This document shows, piece by piece, positions 26,676-34,582 of a stretch of 64,000 nucleotides of DNA. Origin of the DNA: Pantoea vagans. Its GTDB lineage: Bacteria; Pseudomonadota; Gammaproteobacteria; Enterobacterales; Enterobacteriaceae. The notes beneath the pieces were generated by a model. The model was not told the origin of the DNA. It made no database searches and worked only from the letters and a program-made list of their open reading frames with translations. The stretch's first letter is position 1, and each line of letters starts with the position of its first letter. The DNA lies in contig NZ_CP011427.1 in NCBI RefSeq assembly GCF_001506165.1, positions 3,472,001-3,536,000 of the forward strand, given 5' to 3'. The translations under genes were made by a program, and so were the position numbers.

Positions 26676-27182
26676 ATGATGACCACCGCTACGCCACTGA
26701 ATTTGCAGGTGCGCCCGATTACTGCGGCCGATAACCCTCTCATTGCGCAAGTGATCCGTGATGTGTCAGCCGAATTCGGCCTTACGGCAGATAAAGGCTA
26801 CACCGTTTCGGATCCCAACCTCGATCGGCTGTTCGAACTCTACAGTGAAGCCAATAGCGCGTACTGGATCGTCGAGCATGACGGGGTGGTGGTTGGCGGC
26901 GGCGGTGTGGCACCGCTGGCGTGCAGCGCGCCGGATATCTGCGAATTGCAGAAGATGTACTTCCTGCCGCAGGTGCGCGGTTTAGGTCTGGCGCGTGGGC
27001 TCGCGCTGCGTGCCATGGACTATGCGCGTCAACAGGGCTTTCGCCGCTGCTATCTGGAAACCACCGGCAGCCTGACGCGAGCGATTAAGCTCTACGAGTC
27101 GCTGGGATTCGAGTTGATTGATAACGCCATGGGCTGCACTGGCCACGGTGACTGCGAAGTACGGATGCTGAAGGTACTGTGA
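26676..27182 (+). CDS. yjgM: YjgM-like GNAT acetyltransferase
   Basis: A 168-residue GNAT-fold protein aligning with E. coli Yjg[44 protein letters not shown], the acetyl-CoA loop [20 protein letters not shown], and [20 protein letters not shown]. The acceptor substrate cannot be deduced from sequence. GGAAGAGA precedes the ATG pair. The gene sits between valS and convergent miaE, matching its E. coli neighbourhood. Confidence 0.9.
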   Translation: MMTTATPLNLQVRPITAADNPLIAQVIRDVSAEFGLTADKGYTVSDPNLDRLFELYSEANSAYWIVEHDGVVVGGGGVAPLACSAPDICELQKMYFLPQVRGLGLARGLALRAMDYARQQGFRRCYLETTGSLTRAIKLYESLGFELIDNAMGCTGHGDCEVRMLKVL

Positions 27183-27190
27183 TGCAGACA

Positions 27191-27211
27191 TGAGGGCGAT
27201 TCTCGCCCTCA
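27191..27211. terminator. Hairpin between convergent yjgM and miaE
   Basis: TGAGGGCGA-TTC-TCGCCCTCA is a perfect 9-bp stem with a 3-base loop. There is no T-run on either side, so it is either a weak terminator or a transcript-stabilising hairpin. Confidence 0.5.
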
Positions 27212-27219
27212 CCCCAACC

Positions 27220-27981
27220 TTAAAACGCTGGCACACCACTGTGAAAACGCAATTCGCCATCAGGCTCGCTGATCAAACGCGCCTCAGCCTCACCAAAAGT
27301 CTGCACGCGTGGGGCAATATCCTTAACAGAGATCTGTTCCGCCAGCTTCAGGTAATCCTGATAGTGGCGTGCTTCAGAACGCAGCAGCGAGATGTAGAAT
27401 TTCTGCAGCTGATCATCAAGATACGGCGCCAGGCTGGCAAAACGTTCACAGGAACGCGCTTCGATATACGCGCCGCAAATCAACTTATCCACCAGCGCAT
27501 CGGGTTCATAGGTGCTGATTTCGCGAATCAATCCTTTGGCGTATCGGCTGGCGGTGGTTTTGCGGTATGGCAAACCGCGTGACTGCATAATCTCCCAGAC
27601 CTGATAAAAATGATGCAGCTCTTCTTTGATCAACAGCACCATCATCTCGACTAAGTCATCCGCCCACGGCAGTTCGTTACGCACAATGATGCTTTTGGTC
27701 AGATTCTTATGCGCATTGATAAAGTTGCTGTCCGGCTCATCGCGATAAATGAAATCTTCATAAGGTTTGAGCCACGCCAGAATGGCATCGCCACTCGGCT
27801 TATCGGCCACATACTTACGAATAATAAACACCGCAGTTTGTGCCGCCTTAAGCTCACACACCATGTGATCGGTGAGCAGCAGCGTCAGGTTTTCCGGTTT
27901 GCGCGCCTCATCAATCCACGCTTGTGGCGTGCGGCAATGCAGAAAATTATGAATGGGTTCTAACAGGGGAGCGTAGTTCAT
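27220..27981 (-). CDS. miaE: MiaE, tRNA 2-methylthio-N6-isopentenyladenosine hydroxylase
   Basis: The 253-residue di-iron protein hydroxylates the isopentenyl side chain of ms2i6A37 in tRNAs in the presence of oxygen. Visible ligands and motifs include LLLTDHMVCELKAAQTAVFI, MVLLIKEELHHFYQV, ARSCERFASLAPYLD and SLLRSEARHYQDYL, with the EExxH pattern of a ferritin-like diiron centre. miaE is absent from E. coli K-12 but present in Salmonella and many relatives, usually next to rraB and argI as here. Confidence 0.95.
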   Translation of the reverse strand: MNYAPLLEPIHNFLHCRTPQAWIDEARKPENLTLLLTDHMVCELKAAQTAVFIIRKYVADKPSGDAILAWLKPYEDFIYRDEPDSNFINAHKNLTKSIIVRNELPWADDLVEMMVLLIKEELHHFYQVWEIMQSRGLPYRKTTASRYAKGLIREISTYEPDALVDKLICGAYIEARSCERFASLAPYLDDQLQKFYISLLRSEARHYQDYLKLAEQISVKDIAPRVQTFGEAEARLISEPDGELRFHSGVPAF

Positions 27982-28015
27982 CGGCGTTCTTTATGCTGGC
28001 GGGAGAAGTCAATCA

Positions 28016-28033
28016 GGGCGGCAGCTGCCGCCC
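28016..28033. terminator. Perfect GC-rich palindrome between rraB and miaE
   Basis: GGGCGGCAGCTGCCGCCC is an 18-bp perfect inverted repeat, 8 bp downstream of the rraB stop. It lacks a T-run, so read-through into miaE is likely partial. Confidence 0.45.
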
Positions 28034-28041
28034 ATTAAGGC

Positions 28042-28464
28042 TTAGTGACGCACACCGTCGTCTTCTTCGTCGTCGATGAAATCACCGTCGTCATCTTCAT
28101 CTTCGGCGTCTGGATCTTCAAAGTAGGTGCCCCAACCGTCGTAATCGACGTTGAATTTACCCGCCAGATTCACCAGCTGCTCAACCTGCGCATCAATCAG
28201 TTCGGCTTTCAGCGCCCCTTCGCTCAGGATGTCCACGCACATCACGGTGCCGCCCTCTTCCAACTCCAGCTCTTCCGGTTCGCTGACCTCAAAGCCCAGT
28301 TTGAAAGCTTCCACCGCCACTTTTTCCAGTGAGTCGAAGTTGTTGCAGGAGAGGTGATGCTCGATAGTGTAAAGCGCATCCGGATCGCTGCCGTCCTCCA
28401 GCAACTCTTCAATGATCAGGCGGGTTTCTTCGCGCTGTTCTTCCAGCAATGCTTCGTATGCCAT
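28042..28464 (-). CDS. rraB: RraB, regulator of RNase E activity
   Basis: The 140-residue acidic protein matches E. coli RraB nearly residue for residue: [44 protein letters not shown] and an Asp/Glu-rich tail ending GVRH. RraB binds the C-terminal scaffold of RNase E and modulates mRNA decay. The frame is open upstream, but the ATG at 28464 has GAGGAC 6 bases before it and gives the family N-terminus [10 protein letters not shown]. The gene is divergent from argI. Confidence 0.96.
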   Translation of the reverse strand: MAYEALLEEQREETRLIIEELLEDGSDPDALYTIEHHLSCNNFDSLEKVAVEAFKLGFEVSEPEELELEEGGTVMCVDILSEGALKAELIDAQVEQLVNLAGKFNVDYDGWGTYFEDPDAEDEDDDGDFIDDEEDDGVRH

Positions 28465-28564
28465 GGGCGTGTCCTCAAAATGTTCGGCGTGAATGCAATT
28501 ATTTTCCCACACTGCCTCGCGCGCCACTACACAAAACAGAAAGTTTCTTAACGCCGGGGTTGAA

Positions 28565-28603
28565 AATGAATATTCATACGGTTAGATTGAATTTTAATTC
28601 ATT
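28565..28603. promoter_or_regulatory. ARG boxes (ArgR operator) of argI
   Basis: ATTGAATTTTAATTCATT (28586-28603) is a full match to the 18-bp ARG box (TGAAT-N4-ATTCA). A second, weaker box, AATGAATATTCATACGGT, lies 3 bp upstream, which is the tandem 3-bp spacing used by ArgR hexamers. They cover the region 25-63 bp before the argI start and predict arginine repression. Confidence 0.85.
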
Positions 28604-28627
28604 ATTGATCCACATCTGGAGCGCTGT

Positions 28628-29635
28628 ATGAGTCAGCTGTATTCGAGACACTTCCTGAGATTGCTGGATTTCACCCCAGCTGAAATCGCCAACCTGCTCA
28701 ATCTCGCAGGTGAATTAAAACACGCAAAGAAAAATGCCACTGAAACCCAGTACCTGAAAGGCAAGAATATCGCGCTCATCTTCGAAAAAGACTCGACCCG
28801 TACACGATGCTCTTTCGAAGTTGCCGCATACGATCAGGGCGCTAACGTGACTTACCTCGGCCCAAGCGGCAGCCAGATTGGCCATAAAGAATCGATGAAA
28901 GACACCGCGCGCGTATTGGGCCGTATGTATGACGGTATCCAGTATCGTGGCTTCGGTCAGGAACTGGTCGAAACCCTGGCAGAGTTTGCCGGTGTCCCTG
29001 TGTGGAACGGTTTGACCACCGAATTCCACCCTACGCAGTTGCTGGCCGATTTACTCACCATGCAAGAGCACTTACCGGGTAAACCGCTCAGCGAGATGAC
29101 GCTGGTGTACGTGGGTGACGCGCGCAATAACATGGGCAACAGCATGCTGGAAGCTGCTGCACTGGTTGGGCTGGATCTGCGTCTGGTGGCACCAAAAGGC
29201 TGCTGGCCGGAAGAGCAACTGGTGGAACAGTGCCGCGTGGCGGCGCAGCAAACCGGTGGCAAAATCACGCTGACCGAAGACATTGCCGAAGGCGTGCAAG
29301 GTGCGGATTTCATCTACACTGATGTTTGGGTGTCGATGGGCGAAGCCAAATCGGTGTGGGAAGAGCGTATTGCGCTGCTGCGCCCGTATCAGGTGAACAG
29401 TGCGATGCTGGCGCTTACCGGCAATCCACAGGTGAAATTTCTGCACTGCCTGCCTGCCTTCCATGATGACCAAACCACCTTGGGCCGTCAGATGGCAGAG
29501 CAGTATGGCCTGAATGATGGCATGGAAGTGAGCAACGAGGTGTTTGAGTCAACGCACAGTATCGTGTTCGATCAGGCCGAAAACCGCATGCACACCATCA
29601 AAGCGGTGATGGTGGCAACGCTGGGTAAGCCGTAA
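28628..29635 (+). CDS. argI: Ornithine carbamoyltransferase (ArgI/ArgF)
   Basis: A 335-residue enzyme making citrulline from ornithine and carbamoyl phosphate in arginine synthesis. It shows the carbamoyl-phosphate motif [12 protein letters not shown], the HPTQ motif ([13 protein letters not shown]), the ornithine-side [10 protein letters not shown], and the [10 protein letters not shown] cysteine loop. It is preceded by ARG boxes and a GGAG ribosome binding site. The position beside rraB and pyrBI is that of E. coli argI. No second copy is in the window. Confidence 0.97.
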   Translation: MSQLYSRHFLRLLDFTPAEIANLLNLAGELKHAKKNATETQYLKGKNIALIFEKDSTRTRCSFEVAAYDQGANVTYLGPSGSQIGHKESMKDTARVLGRMYDGIQYRGFGQELVETLAEFAGVPVWNGLTTEFHPTQLLADLLTMQEHLPGKPLSEMTLVYVGDARNNMGNSMLEAAALVGLDLRLVAPKGCWPEEQLVEQCRVAAQQTGGKITLTEDIAEGVQGADFIYTDVWVSMGEAKSVWEERIALLRPYQVNSAMLALTGNPQVKFLHCLPAFHDDQTTLGRQMAEQYGLNDGMEVSNEVFESTHSIVFDQAENRMHTIKAVMVATLGKP

Positions 29636-29667
29636 AAGCAAACGTTTACCCCGTGCGCGATTTCTGC

Positions 29668-29695
29668 TTGATGCAAATCAGTGAATGCGTATAAT
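29668..29695 (+). promoter_or_regulatory. Sigma-70 promoter of pyrLBI
   Basis: TTGATG, a 16-bp spacer, then a perfect TATAAT, 25 bp upstream of the leader peptide start. It is the expected place for the pyrBI promoter. Confidence 0.8.
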
Positions 29696-29719
29696 GCGCC
29701 ACAATTTGCCGGAGGAAAC

Positions 29720-29821
29720 ATGCAACAGCGCAGCGTACAATTTGCCGCTCTACCCCGCCTGACCACAGGCGATGCACCTGTTTCTTTCCGTCATTCATTG
29801 ATCGTAAAAAAAGCCCCTTAA
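29720..29821 (+). CDS. pyrL: PyrL, pyrBI leader peptide
   Basis: A 33-residue ORF (MQQRSVQFAALPRL...IVKKAP) preceded by GGAGGAAAC and too short for normal gene calling. Its stop codon lies inside the loop of the attenuator hairpin, with a pyrimidine-rich stretch (CTGTTTCTTTCCG) upstream. In E. coli low UTP slows RNA polymerase there, so the translating ribosome stays close and prevents terminator folding. The peptide sequence is diverged but the architecture is the same, so the gene is real even if the peptide itself has no function. Confidence 0.88.
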   Translation: MQQRSVQFAALPRLTTGDAPVSFRHSLIVKKAP

Positions 29822-29837
29822 GCAGGGGCTTTTTTTT
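29806..29837 (+). terminator. pyrBI attenuator
   Basis: Seven A, then GCCCCT-TAAGC-AGGGGC, then eight T. The end of pyrL overlaps it, allowing UTP-sensitive, translation-coupled attenuation. Confidence 0.93.
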
Positions 29838-29869
29838 GTCCGCAATCCGGCAGCGCAGAGGAGAACGCT

Positions 29870-30805
29870 ATGGCCAACCCGCTATATCGCAAGCACATTA
29901 TTTCTATTAACGACCTCAATCGCGATGAGCTGGAGCTGGTGTTACACACCGCCGCTCAGTTGAAGGCGCATCCCCAGCCGGAACTGCTGAAGCACAATGT
30001 GATTGCCAGCTGTTTCTTTGAAGCCTCCACCCGTACGCGACTCTCATTCGAGACGGCGATGCATCGTTTAGGCGCATCAGTGGTGGGCTTCGCCGATGGC
30101 AGCAACACCTCGCTAGGTAAGAAAGGTGAAACCCTGGCAGACACCATTTCCGTGATCAGTACTTATGTGGATGCGATTGTGATGCGTCATCCACAGGAAG
30201 GTGCAGCACGACTGGCCACCGAGTTCTCCAGCGGCATCCCGATTCTGAATGCCGGAGACGGCGCGAACCAGCATCCAACACAAACATTGTTGGATCTGTT
30301 CACCATCCGCGAAACCCAGAGCCGCCTCGACAATCTGAATGTGGCCATGGTCGGTGACCTGAAATATGGTCGCACCGTGCACTCGCTGACGCAGGCGCTG
30401 GCCAAGTTCACTGGCAACCGTTTTTACTTTATCGCTCCCGATGCACTGGCGATGCCGTCTTACATCACTGACATGCTGGATGAACAGAACATTGTGTGGT
30501 CGCGCCATGACAGCATTGAAGAAGTGATGCCAGAACTGGATATTCTCTACATGACGCGCGTGCAGAAAGAGCGCCTCGATCCTTCCGAGTACGCCAACGT
30601 GAAGGCGCAGTTCATTCTGCGCGCCACGGATTTAGTCGGTGCCCGCGATAACATGAAGGTGCTGCACCCATTGCCACGTATTGATGAGATCACCACTGAT
30701 GTCGACAGCACGCCGCACGCCTGGTATTTCCAGCAGGCGGGCAACGGCATCTTCGCCCGCCAGGCCTTGTTAGCACTGGTACTTAATAGCGAACTGGCCC
30801 TGTAA
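29870..30805 (+). CDS. pyrB: PyrB, aspartate carbamoyltransferase catalytic subunit
   Basis: The 311-residue catalytic chain makes carbamoyl-aspartate, the committed step of pyrimidine synthesis. It has the phosphate-binding motif [19 protein letters not shown], the 80s-loop serine/lysine region ([15 protein letters not shown]), [12 protein letters not shown] and the aspartate-side [11 protein letters not shown]. Length equals E. coli. It lies behind the pyrL attenuator, and pyrI starts 10 bp downstream behind AAGGAG. Confidence 0.98.
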   Translation: MANPLYRKHIISINDLNRDELELVLHTAAQLKAHPQPELLKHNVIASCFFEASTRTRLSFETAMHRLGASVVGFADGSNTSLGKKGETLADTISVISTYVDAIVMRHPQEGAARLATEFSSGIPILNAGDGANQHPTQTLLDLFTIRETQSRLDNLNVAMVGDLKYGRTVHSLTQALAKFTGNRFYFIAPDALAMPSYITDMLDEQNIVWSRHDSIEEVMPELDILYMTRVQKERLDPSEYANVKAQFILRATDLVGARDNMKVLHPLPRIDEITTDVDSTPHAWYFQQAGNGIFARQALLALVLNSELAL

Positions 30806-30815
30806 GGAGAAACCG

Positions 30816-31280
30816 ATGACTCACGATAATAAATTGCAGGTTGAAGCCATCAAACGCGGCACGGTGATTGACCATATTCCCGCGCAGGTCGGTTTTAAAT
30901 TACTGTCACTGTTCCGTCTGACCGAAACCGATCAACGCATCACCATTGGCCTGAATCTCCCTTCTGGCGAAATGGGCCGCAAGGATCTGATTAAGATCGA
31001 GAACACCTTCCTGACCGACGATCAGATCAACCAGCTGGCAGTATACGCACCACTCGCCACGGTGAATCGCATCGACGATTACGAAGTGGTGGCCAAGATC
31101 GCCCCTACGCTGCCGGATCGCATTGAGCGCGTGCTCACCTGTCCGAACAGCAACTGCATCAGCCGCAGTGAACCGGTATTCAGCAGTTTTGCGGTGAAGC
31201 AGCGTGATGATGATGTGCACCTGAAGTGCAAATACTGCGAGAAAGAGTTCGCGCGCCACGTGGTTCTCGGCCACTGGTAA
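30816..31280 (+). CDS. pyrI: PyrI, aspartate carbamoyltransferase regulatory subunit
   Basis: The 154-residue regulatory chain binds ATP, CTP and UTP in its N-terminal domain ([18 protein letters not shown]) and holds the catalytic trimers through a C-terminal zinc domain with four cysteines ([11 protein letters not shown] and [10 protein letters not shown]). Length equals E. coli (153). It is co-transcribed with pyrB. Confidence 0.98.
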   Translation: MTHDNKLQVEAIKRGTVIDHIPAQVGFKLLSLFRLTETDQRITIGLNLPSGEMGRKDLIKIENTFLTDDQINQLAVYAPLATVNRIDDYEVVAKIAPTLPDRIERVLTCPNSNCISRSEPVFSSFAVKQRDDDVHLKCKYCEKEFARHVVLGHW

Positions 31281-31296
31281 TCACTCGTGTCGCCTC

Positions 31297-31423
31297 TATA
31301 CCTAAAATTATTCGAGGTTCAGGAAGGCGGCAAGTGCATGAATCCTCAGGAGATTACTGAAATCGGTGACTGAGGTGAATGCACGTAGCCAACGCACCTG
31401 CAACTCGAAGTATGAAGGGTATA
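31297..31423. repeat. ERIC element (127 bp) between pyrI and ridA
   Basis: An imperfect palindrome bounded by TATACC and GGTATA, containing the ERIC core: GTGCATGAATCCTCAGGAG, a short loop, GTGACTGAGGTGAATGCAC, and AACGCACCTGCAACTCGAAG. The ~127 bp length is the standard ERIC size. It stands between pyrI and ridA with no gene inside; transcription through it would give a long hairpin in the RNA. Confidence 0.9.
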
Positions 31424-31483
31424 TAATGGGGCGATCATTTTCGTGATTGGCAGGTGTCAATCGCACACTTTCAAGGAGAAACA

Positions 31484-31870
31484 ATGTCTCGCGAAATCAG
31501 CACTGAAAAAGCACCCGCAGCAATTGGCCCTTATGTGCAGGGCGTGGATCTTGGCAGCATGATCATCACTTCAGGCCAAATTCCAGTGGATCCGGCGACC
31601 GGGGCCGTGGCGGATGATGTCTCTGCGCAGGCGCGTCAGTCGCTGGAGAATGTGAAGGCGATTGTTGAAGCCGCTGGCCTGAAAGTGGGCGACATTGTCA
31701 AAACCACCGTGTTCGTGAAAGACCTGAATGACTTCGCCACCGTAAATGCCACTTATGAAGCCTTTTTCACTGAGCACAACGCCAGCTTCCCAGCGCGTTC
31801 ATGCGTAGAAGTGGCGCGTCTGCCAAAAGATGTGAAGATTGAAATCGAGGCGATTGCGGTTCGCCGTTGA
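31484..31870 (+). CDS. ridA: RidA, enamine/imine deaminase
   Basis: The 128-residue trimeric enzyme hydrolyses reactive 2-aminoacrylate and other enamines to keto acids, protecting PLP enzymes. It shows the family motifs APAAIGPYVQGVDLGSMIIT, SGQIPVDPATG and the active-site arginine loop FPARSCVEVARLPKDVKIEI. I start at the ATG at 31484, which has AAGGAGAAAC in front; the frame is open 30 bases earlier. It follows pyrI as in E. coli, separated here by an ERIC element. Confidence 0.97.
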   Translation: MSREISTEKAPAAIGPYVQGVDLGSMIITSGQIPVDPATGAVADDVSAQARQSLENVKAIVEAAGLKVGDIVKTTVFVKDLNDFATVNATYEAFFTEHNASFPARSCVEVARLPKDVKIEIEAIAVRR

Positions 31871-31881
31871 TTTAAAACATC

Positions 31882-31928
31882 GCGCAATAAACTGCGCCGC
31901 TACAACATAAACGTAGCGGCGCGATCGG
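31882..31928. repeat. Intergenic palindromic element, copy 10
   Basis: GCGCAATAAACTGCGC and CGCTAC are followed by ACGTAGCG and GCGCGATC. It lies between convergent ridA and the hexosaminidase gene and is the last copy seen going right. Confidence 0.55.
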
Positions 31929-34313
31929 TTATTTAGACGCTCGCAACAACTTCTCCAGCGGACGAACCAGCGCCAACACCGTCTCATCCTGCACCTGTGC
32001 AGCGGCATCCAGTTTGGTATGCATGTCGGCCACTTCACTGGCGCCGTACGCCTGATTGCGCTGCATCGCATTGACCAAATCCAGCCCCATCCGGCTCAGT
32101 TGCGCCACTTGCTGTGCCTGCTGCTGCAACGGCTTAAGCTGGTAATTCGCTAAAATCAGCGGCATCACCGCATCGCTGTTGTTTTGCCAACGCTGTAGCT
32201 GCTGGCGAATGGCGTTAGCAGCGGCGTGATCCTCTCGGTTGGCAATCAGCGCATCCACCTGTTTATCCAGCAAGCGCACCGGCTCGCTTTCGGCTGGCAG
32301 CACATCCGCCAGGCGATTGAGCGGCTCAAAGTAATCATAATGCCCTGCCTGGAACTTCAGATGCTGGCGCGTGTAGTACTGTGCCGGTTCCAGCACTTCC
32401 GCCAGCACGCGCAGCGGTGTAATGTCGCTGGTATTCGCCAGACGCATCATCTGCACTTCCGCCTGCTGATGCTGCTGAAGCCCCACCGACACCGTGCCCC
32501 AACGATCCACCGCGCTCAGGCGCTGATACATATTGTCGCTGTCCGTGACATCCTTCGCAGACCACAGGCGTTCTGCCACCACAAAGGCGCGCGGCCACAG
32601 GCGGGTATCAATCACCCGGCTATTGACGTTTTCCGCCCACAGTGCCGCTTCACCGCCCATCAGGTTATTTTGCATCTGTTCCGGCGAAGGCACGGAAGGT
32701 TGAATCCCAGCGGGCACCTGAGCCAGCTTGCTGCCTTCAGCCGGATAACGCACATTGCCCACCAGCATATAGCCAGTTAGTTTGTCCTGTGTCAGCGTGA
32801 CCATCGGCTGGAAAGGCCCCATCCAGGTATCAACGCTAAACGTTAGCTGAGTGGGGGACAGCCAGCGAATGTCGCTGACCATCCGCCGCGCTTTGCCACT
32901 AAAGTCAATAAATCCACGCCAGCCGCTTTTGCCTTCCACCAGGGTGAAGCTGCCTTTTACCGGGCTGCCTTTCAGGCGCGGCATGGTGAACTGCCAGCTC
33001 TGCGCCTGCTCATCGGCTTGAATCTGGTCCTGGCCATTGAGGCCCTGCGGCCAGGGTTCGTTGCGATAGTGATAGGCCGCAGTTTGGGGCTGATCAAGAT
33101 AGAAACCGGTTGAGAGAATGCCGCGGAAATCGTGTTTTGCCGCCTCTCCCAACGCATCTTGCCCCTGCCAGGATTGGATCAAAATACTTTTCGGCAGATC
33201 GGGATGATAGACCTCATCCCAACCAATCATCCGGCGTTGGTGGGCTTCGAGGATCTTCTCAACACGCTGATTGAACCATGCCTGCAAGGCGTGCGTGTCT
33301 TTCAGGCCGTGGTCGCGCATAAACTGCTGAATCTTCGGTGAGTCGTTCCATTGTGTTGGATCGACTTCATCACCACCGATGTGAACATAAGGATCGGGGA
33401 AGATGGCCGTCACCTCCCCCATCAGCGTATCGATAAAGGTAAACACCGCTTCGTTGCTGGGATCGAGTAACGGTTTAAACACCCCCCAACCGCGCTCCAT
33501 CTGATAAGGACCCGGCGCACTCAGCAATTCAGGCATCGCCACGGCGATCGCGGAAGCATGTCCTGGCAGGTCAATTTCTGGCACCACACGCACGCCCCGC
33601 TGGGTGGCGTAACGCACCACATCGCGCATCTGCTGCTGAATGTAGAAGAGACCATCGCTGGCCTTCTCCTGTAGCTGCGGATAGTGGCTGGAAGCAAAAC
33701 GCCAGCCTTGGTCATCCGTCAAATGCCAGTGGAATACGTTCATGCGCGCAGCGGCGATACCATCAATCTGTCGCTTGACGGTTTCGATTGGCAGGAAGTG
33801 GCGCGCCGAATCGATCAGCACCCCGCGCCACGGGAATCGCGGTTTATCGTCTATGGTGACGTAAGGGATCTGCGTTCCCGTCTCATTATTCTCAATCAAC
33901 TGCAGCAGCGTTTCCATGCCGCGCATCGCACCAAAGCGCGTGTTGGCTTTCAGCAGTACACCGCTGCTGTTGACCTCCAGATGATAGCTCTCATCGCTGT
34001 CAGGCTGCGGCAGCGGGTCAATCGCTTGGGCGATTTGTACCTGAATAGTGGCCGGGTTGCTCGGTGCACTGGCGGGCAGCAGTGGCCAGCCAGTCTGGCG
34101 CGAAATTCGCGCGCGCCAGCGGGCTTCCGCGCCCTCCAGATGATCGCCCGAGATATGCAGCGTGAACTGCGGCGTCAGCGTCAGTGCGCCGCCACCCGCG
34201 GGCTGGACCACTTTTTGTGGCCAGGGCATTAATGGCAAATCGCTTGCGGGAGCGGCAAAAGCAGAAAAAGAGAGGGAGAGACAACAGGCAAGCAGCGTTC
34301 GTTGCAAAGGCAT
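31929..34313 (-). CDS. Periplasmic beta-N-acetylhexosaminidase (GH20)
   Basis: A 794-residue exported protein (signal peptide about residues 1-20, ending SFSAFA-AP). An N-terminal GH20b-type domain (up to about 150) leads into the catalytic barrel, marked by FPWRGVLIDSARHFLPIETV, FHWHLTDDQGWRFAS, EIDLPGHASA and the catalytic Asp-Glu pair in VHIGGDEVDPTQW. A C-terminal part carries an additional beta-rich module. GH20 enzymes release terminal GlcNAc from chitobiose or glycan ends. I start at the ATG at 34313 with GGAAG six bases before it. It is divergent from nrdD. The link to chitin or to host or peptidoglycan sugars is not decided by the sequence. Confidence 0.9.
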   Translation of the reverse strand: MPLQRTLLACCLSLSFSAFAAPASDLPLMPWPQKVVQPAGGGALTLTPQFTLHISGDHLEGAEARWRARISRQTGWPLLPASAPSNPATIQVQIAQAIDPLPQPDSDESYHLEVNSSGVLLKANTRFGAMRGMETLLQLIENNETGTQIPYVTIDDKPRFPWRGVLIDSARHFLPIETVKRQIDGIAAARMNVFHWHLTDDQGWRFASSHYPQLQEKASDGLFYIQQQMRDVVRYATQRGVRVVPEIDLPGHASAIAVAMPELLSAPGPYQMERGWGVFKPLLDPSNEAVFTFIDTLMGEVTAIFPDPYVHIGGDEVDPTQWNDSPKIQQFMRDHGLKDTHALQAWFNQRVEKILEAHQRRMIGWDEVYHPDLPKSILIQSWQGQDALGEAAKHDFRGILSTGFYLDQPQTAAYHYRNEPWPQGLNGQDQIQADEQAQSWQFTMPRLKGSPVKGSFTLVEGKSGWRGFIDFSGKARRMVSDIRWLSPTQLTFSVDTWMGPFQPMVTLTQDKLTGYMLVGNVRYPAEGSKLAQVPAGIQPSVPSPEQMQNNLMGGEAALWAENVNSRVIDTRLWPRAFVVAERLWSAKDVTDSDNMYQRLSAVDRWGTVSVGLQQHQQAEVQMMRLANTSDITPLRVLAEVLEPAQYYTRQHLKFQAGHYDYFEPLNRLADVLPAESEPVRLLDKQVDALIANREDHAAANAIRQQLQRWQNNSDAVMPLILANYQLKPLQQQAQQVAQLSRMGLDLVNAMQRNQAYGASEVADMHTKLDAAAQVQDETVLALVRPLEKLLRASK

Positions 34314-34522
34314 GTGAGGCTTCCTTGTAGATAAATGACGGGCCAAAAAAAAGCAAAGAACTCATTAAACCTGCTTCGCTTCGCAAATCAAGTTTGCATC
34401 GGTCGAAGTTTGGGCGGGTTAAAACTTTTGAAGTTTAGTTCGCTTCACCATTGTGCGGCTTTCAATCTTCGTTATGGCTTCTTTGCGGCAGGTCAAAAAC
34501 GGTGCGATTAATTTCCGTCACA

Positions 34523-34569
34523 ACCCCACATATAGCGATTACACTCCATAAAAATACCCACATATAGTT
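34523..34569. promoter_or_regulatory. Pair of NrdR boxes upstream of nrdDG
   Basis: Two copies of CCCACATATAG (34525-34535 and 34557-34567) match the NrdR box core (ACAC-WATATAT-like). Their starts are exactly 32 bp apart, three helical turns, which is how NrdR boxes are arranged. The second ends 13 bp before the nrdD start. They predict repression by NrdR when dATP is high. Confidence 0.8.
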
Positions 34570-34582
34570 TTATGGAGAGATG

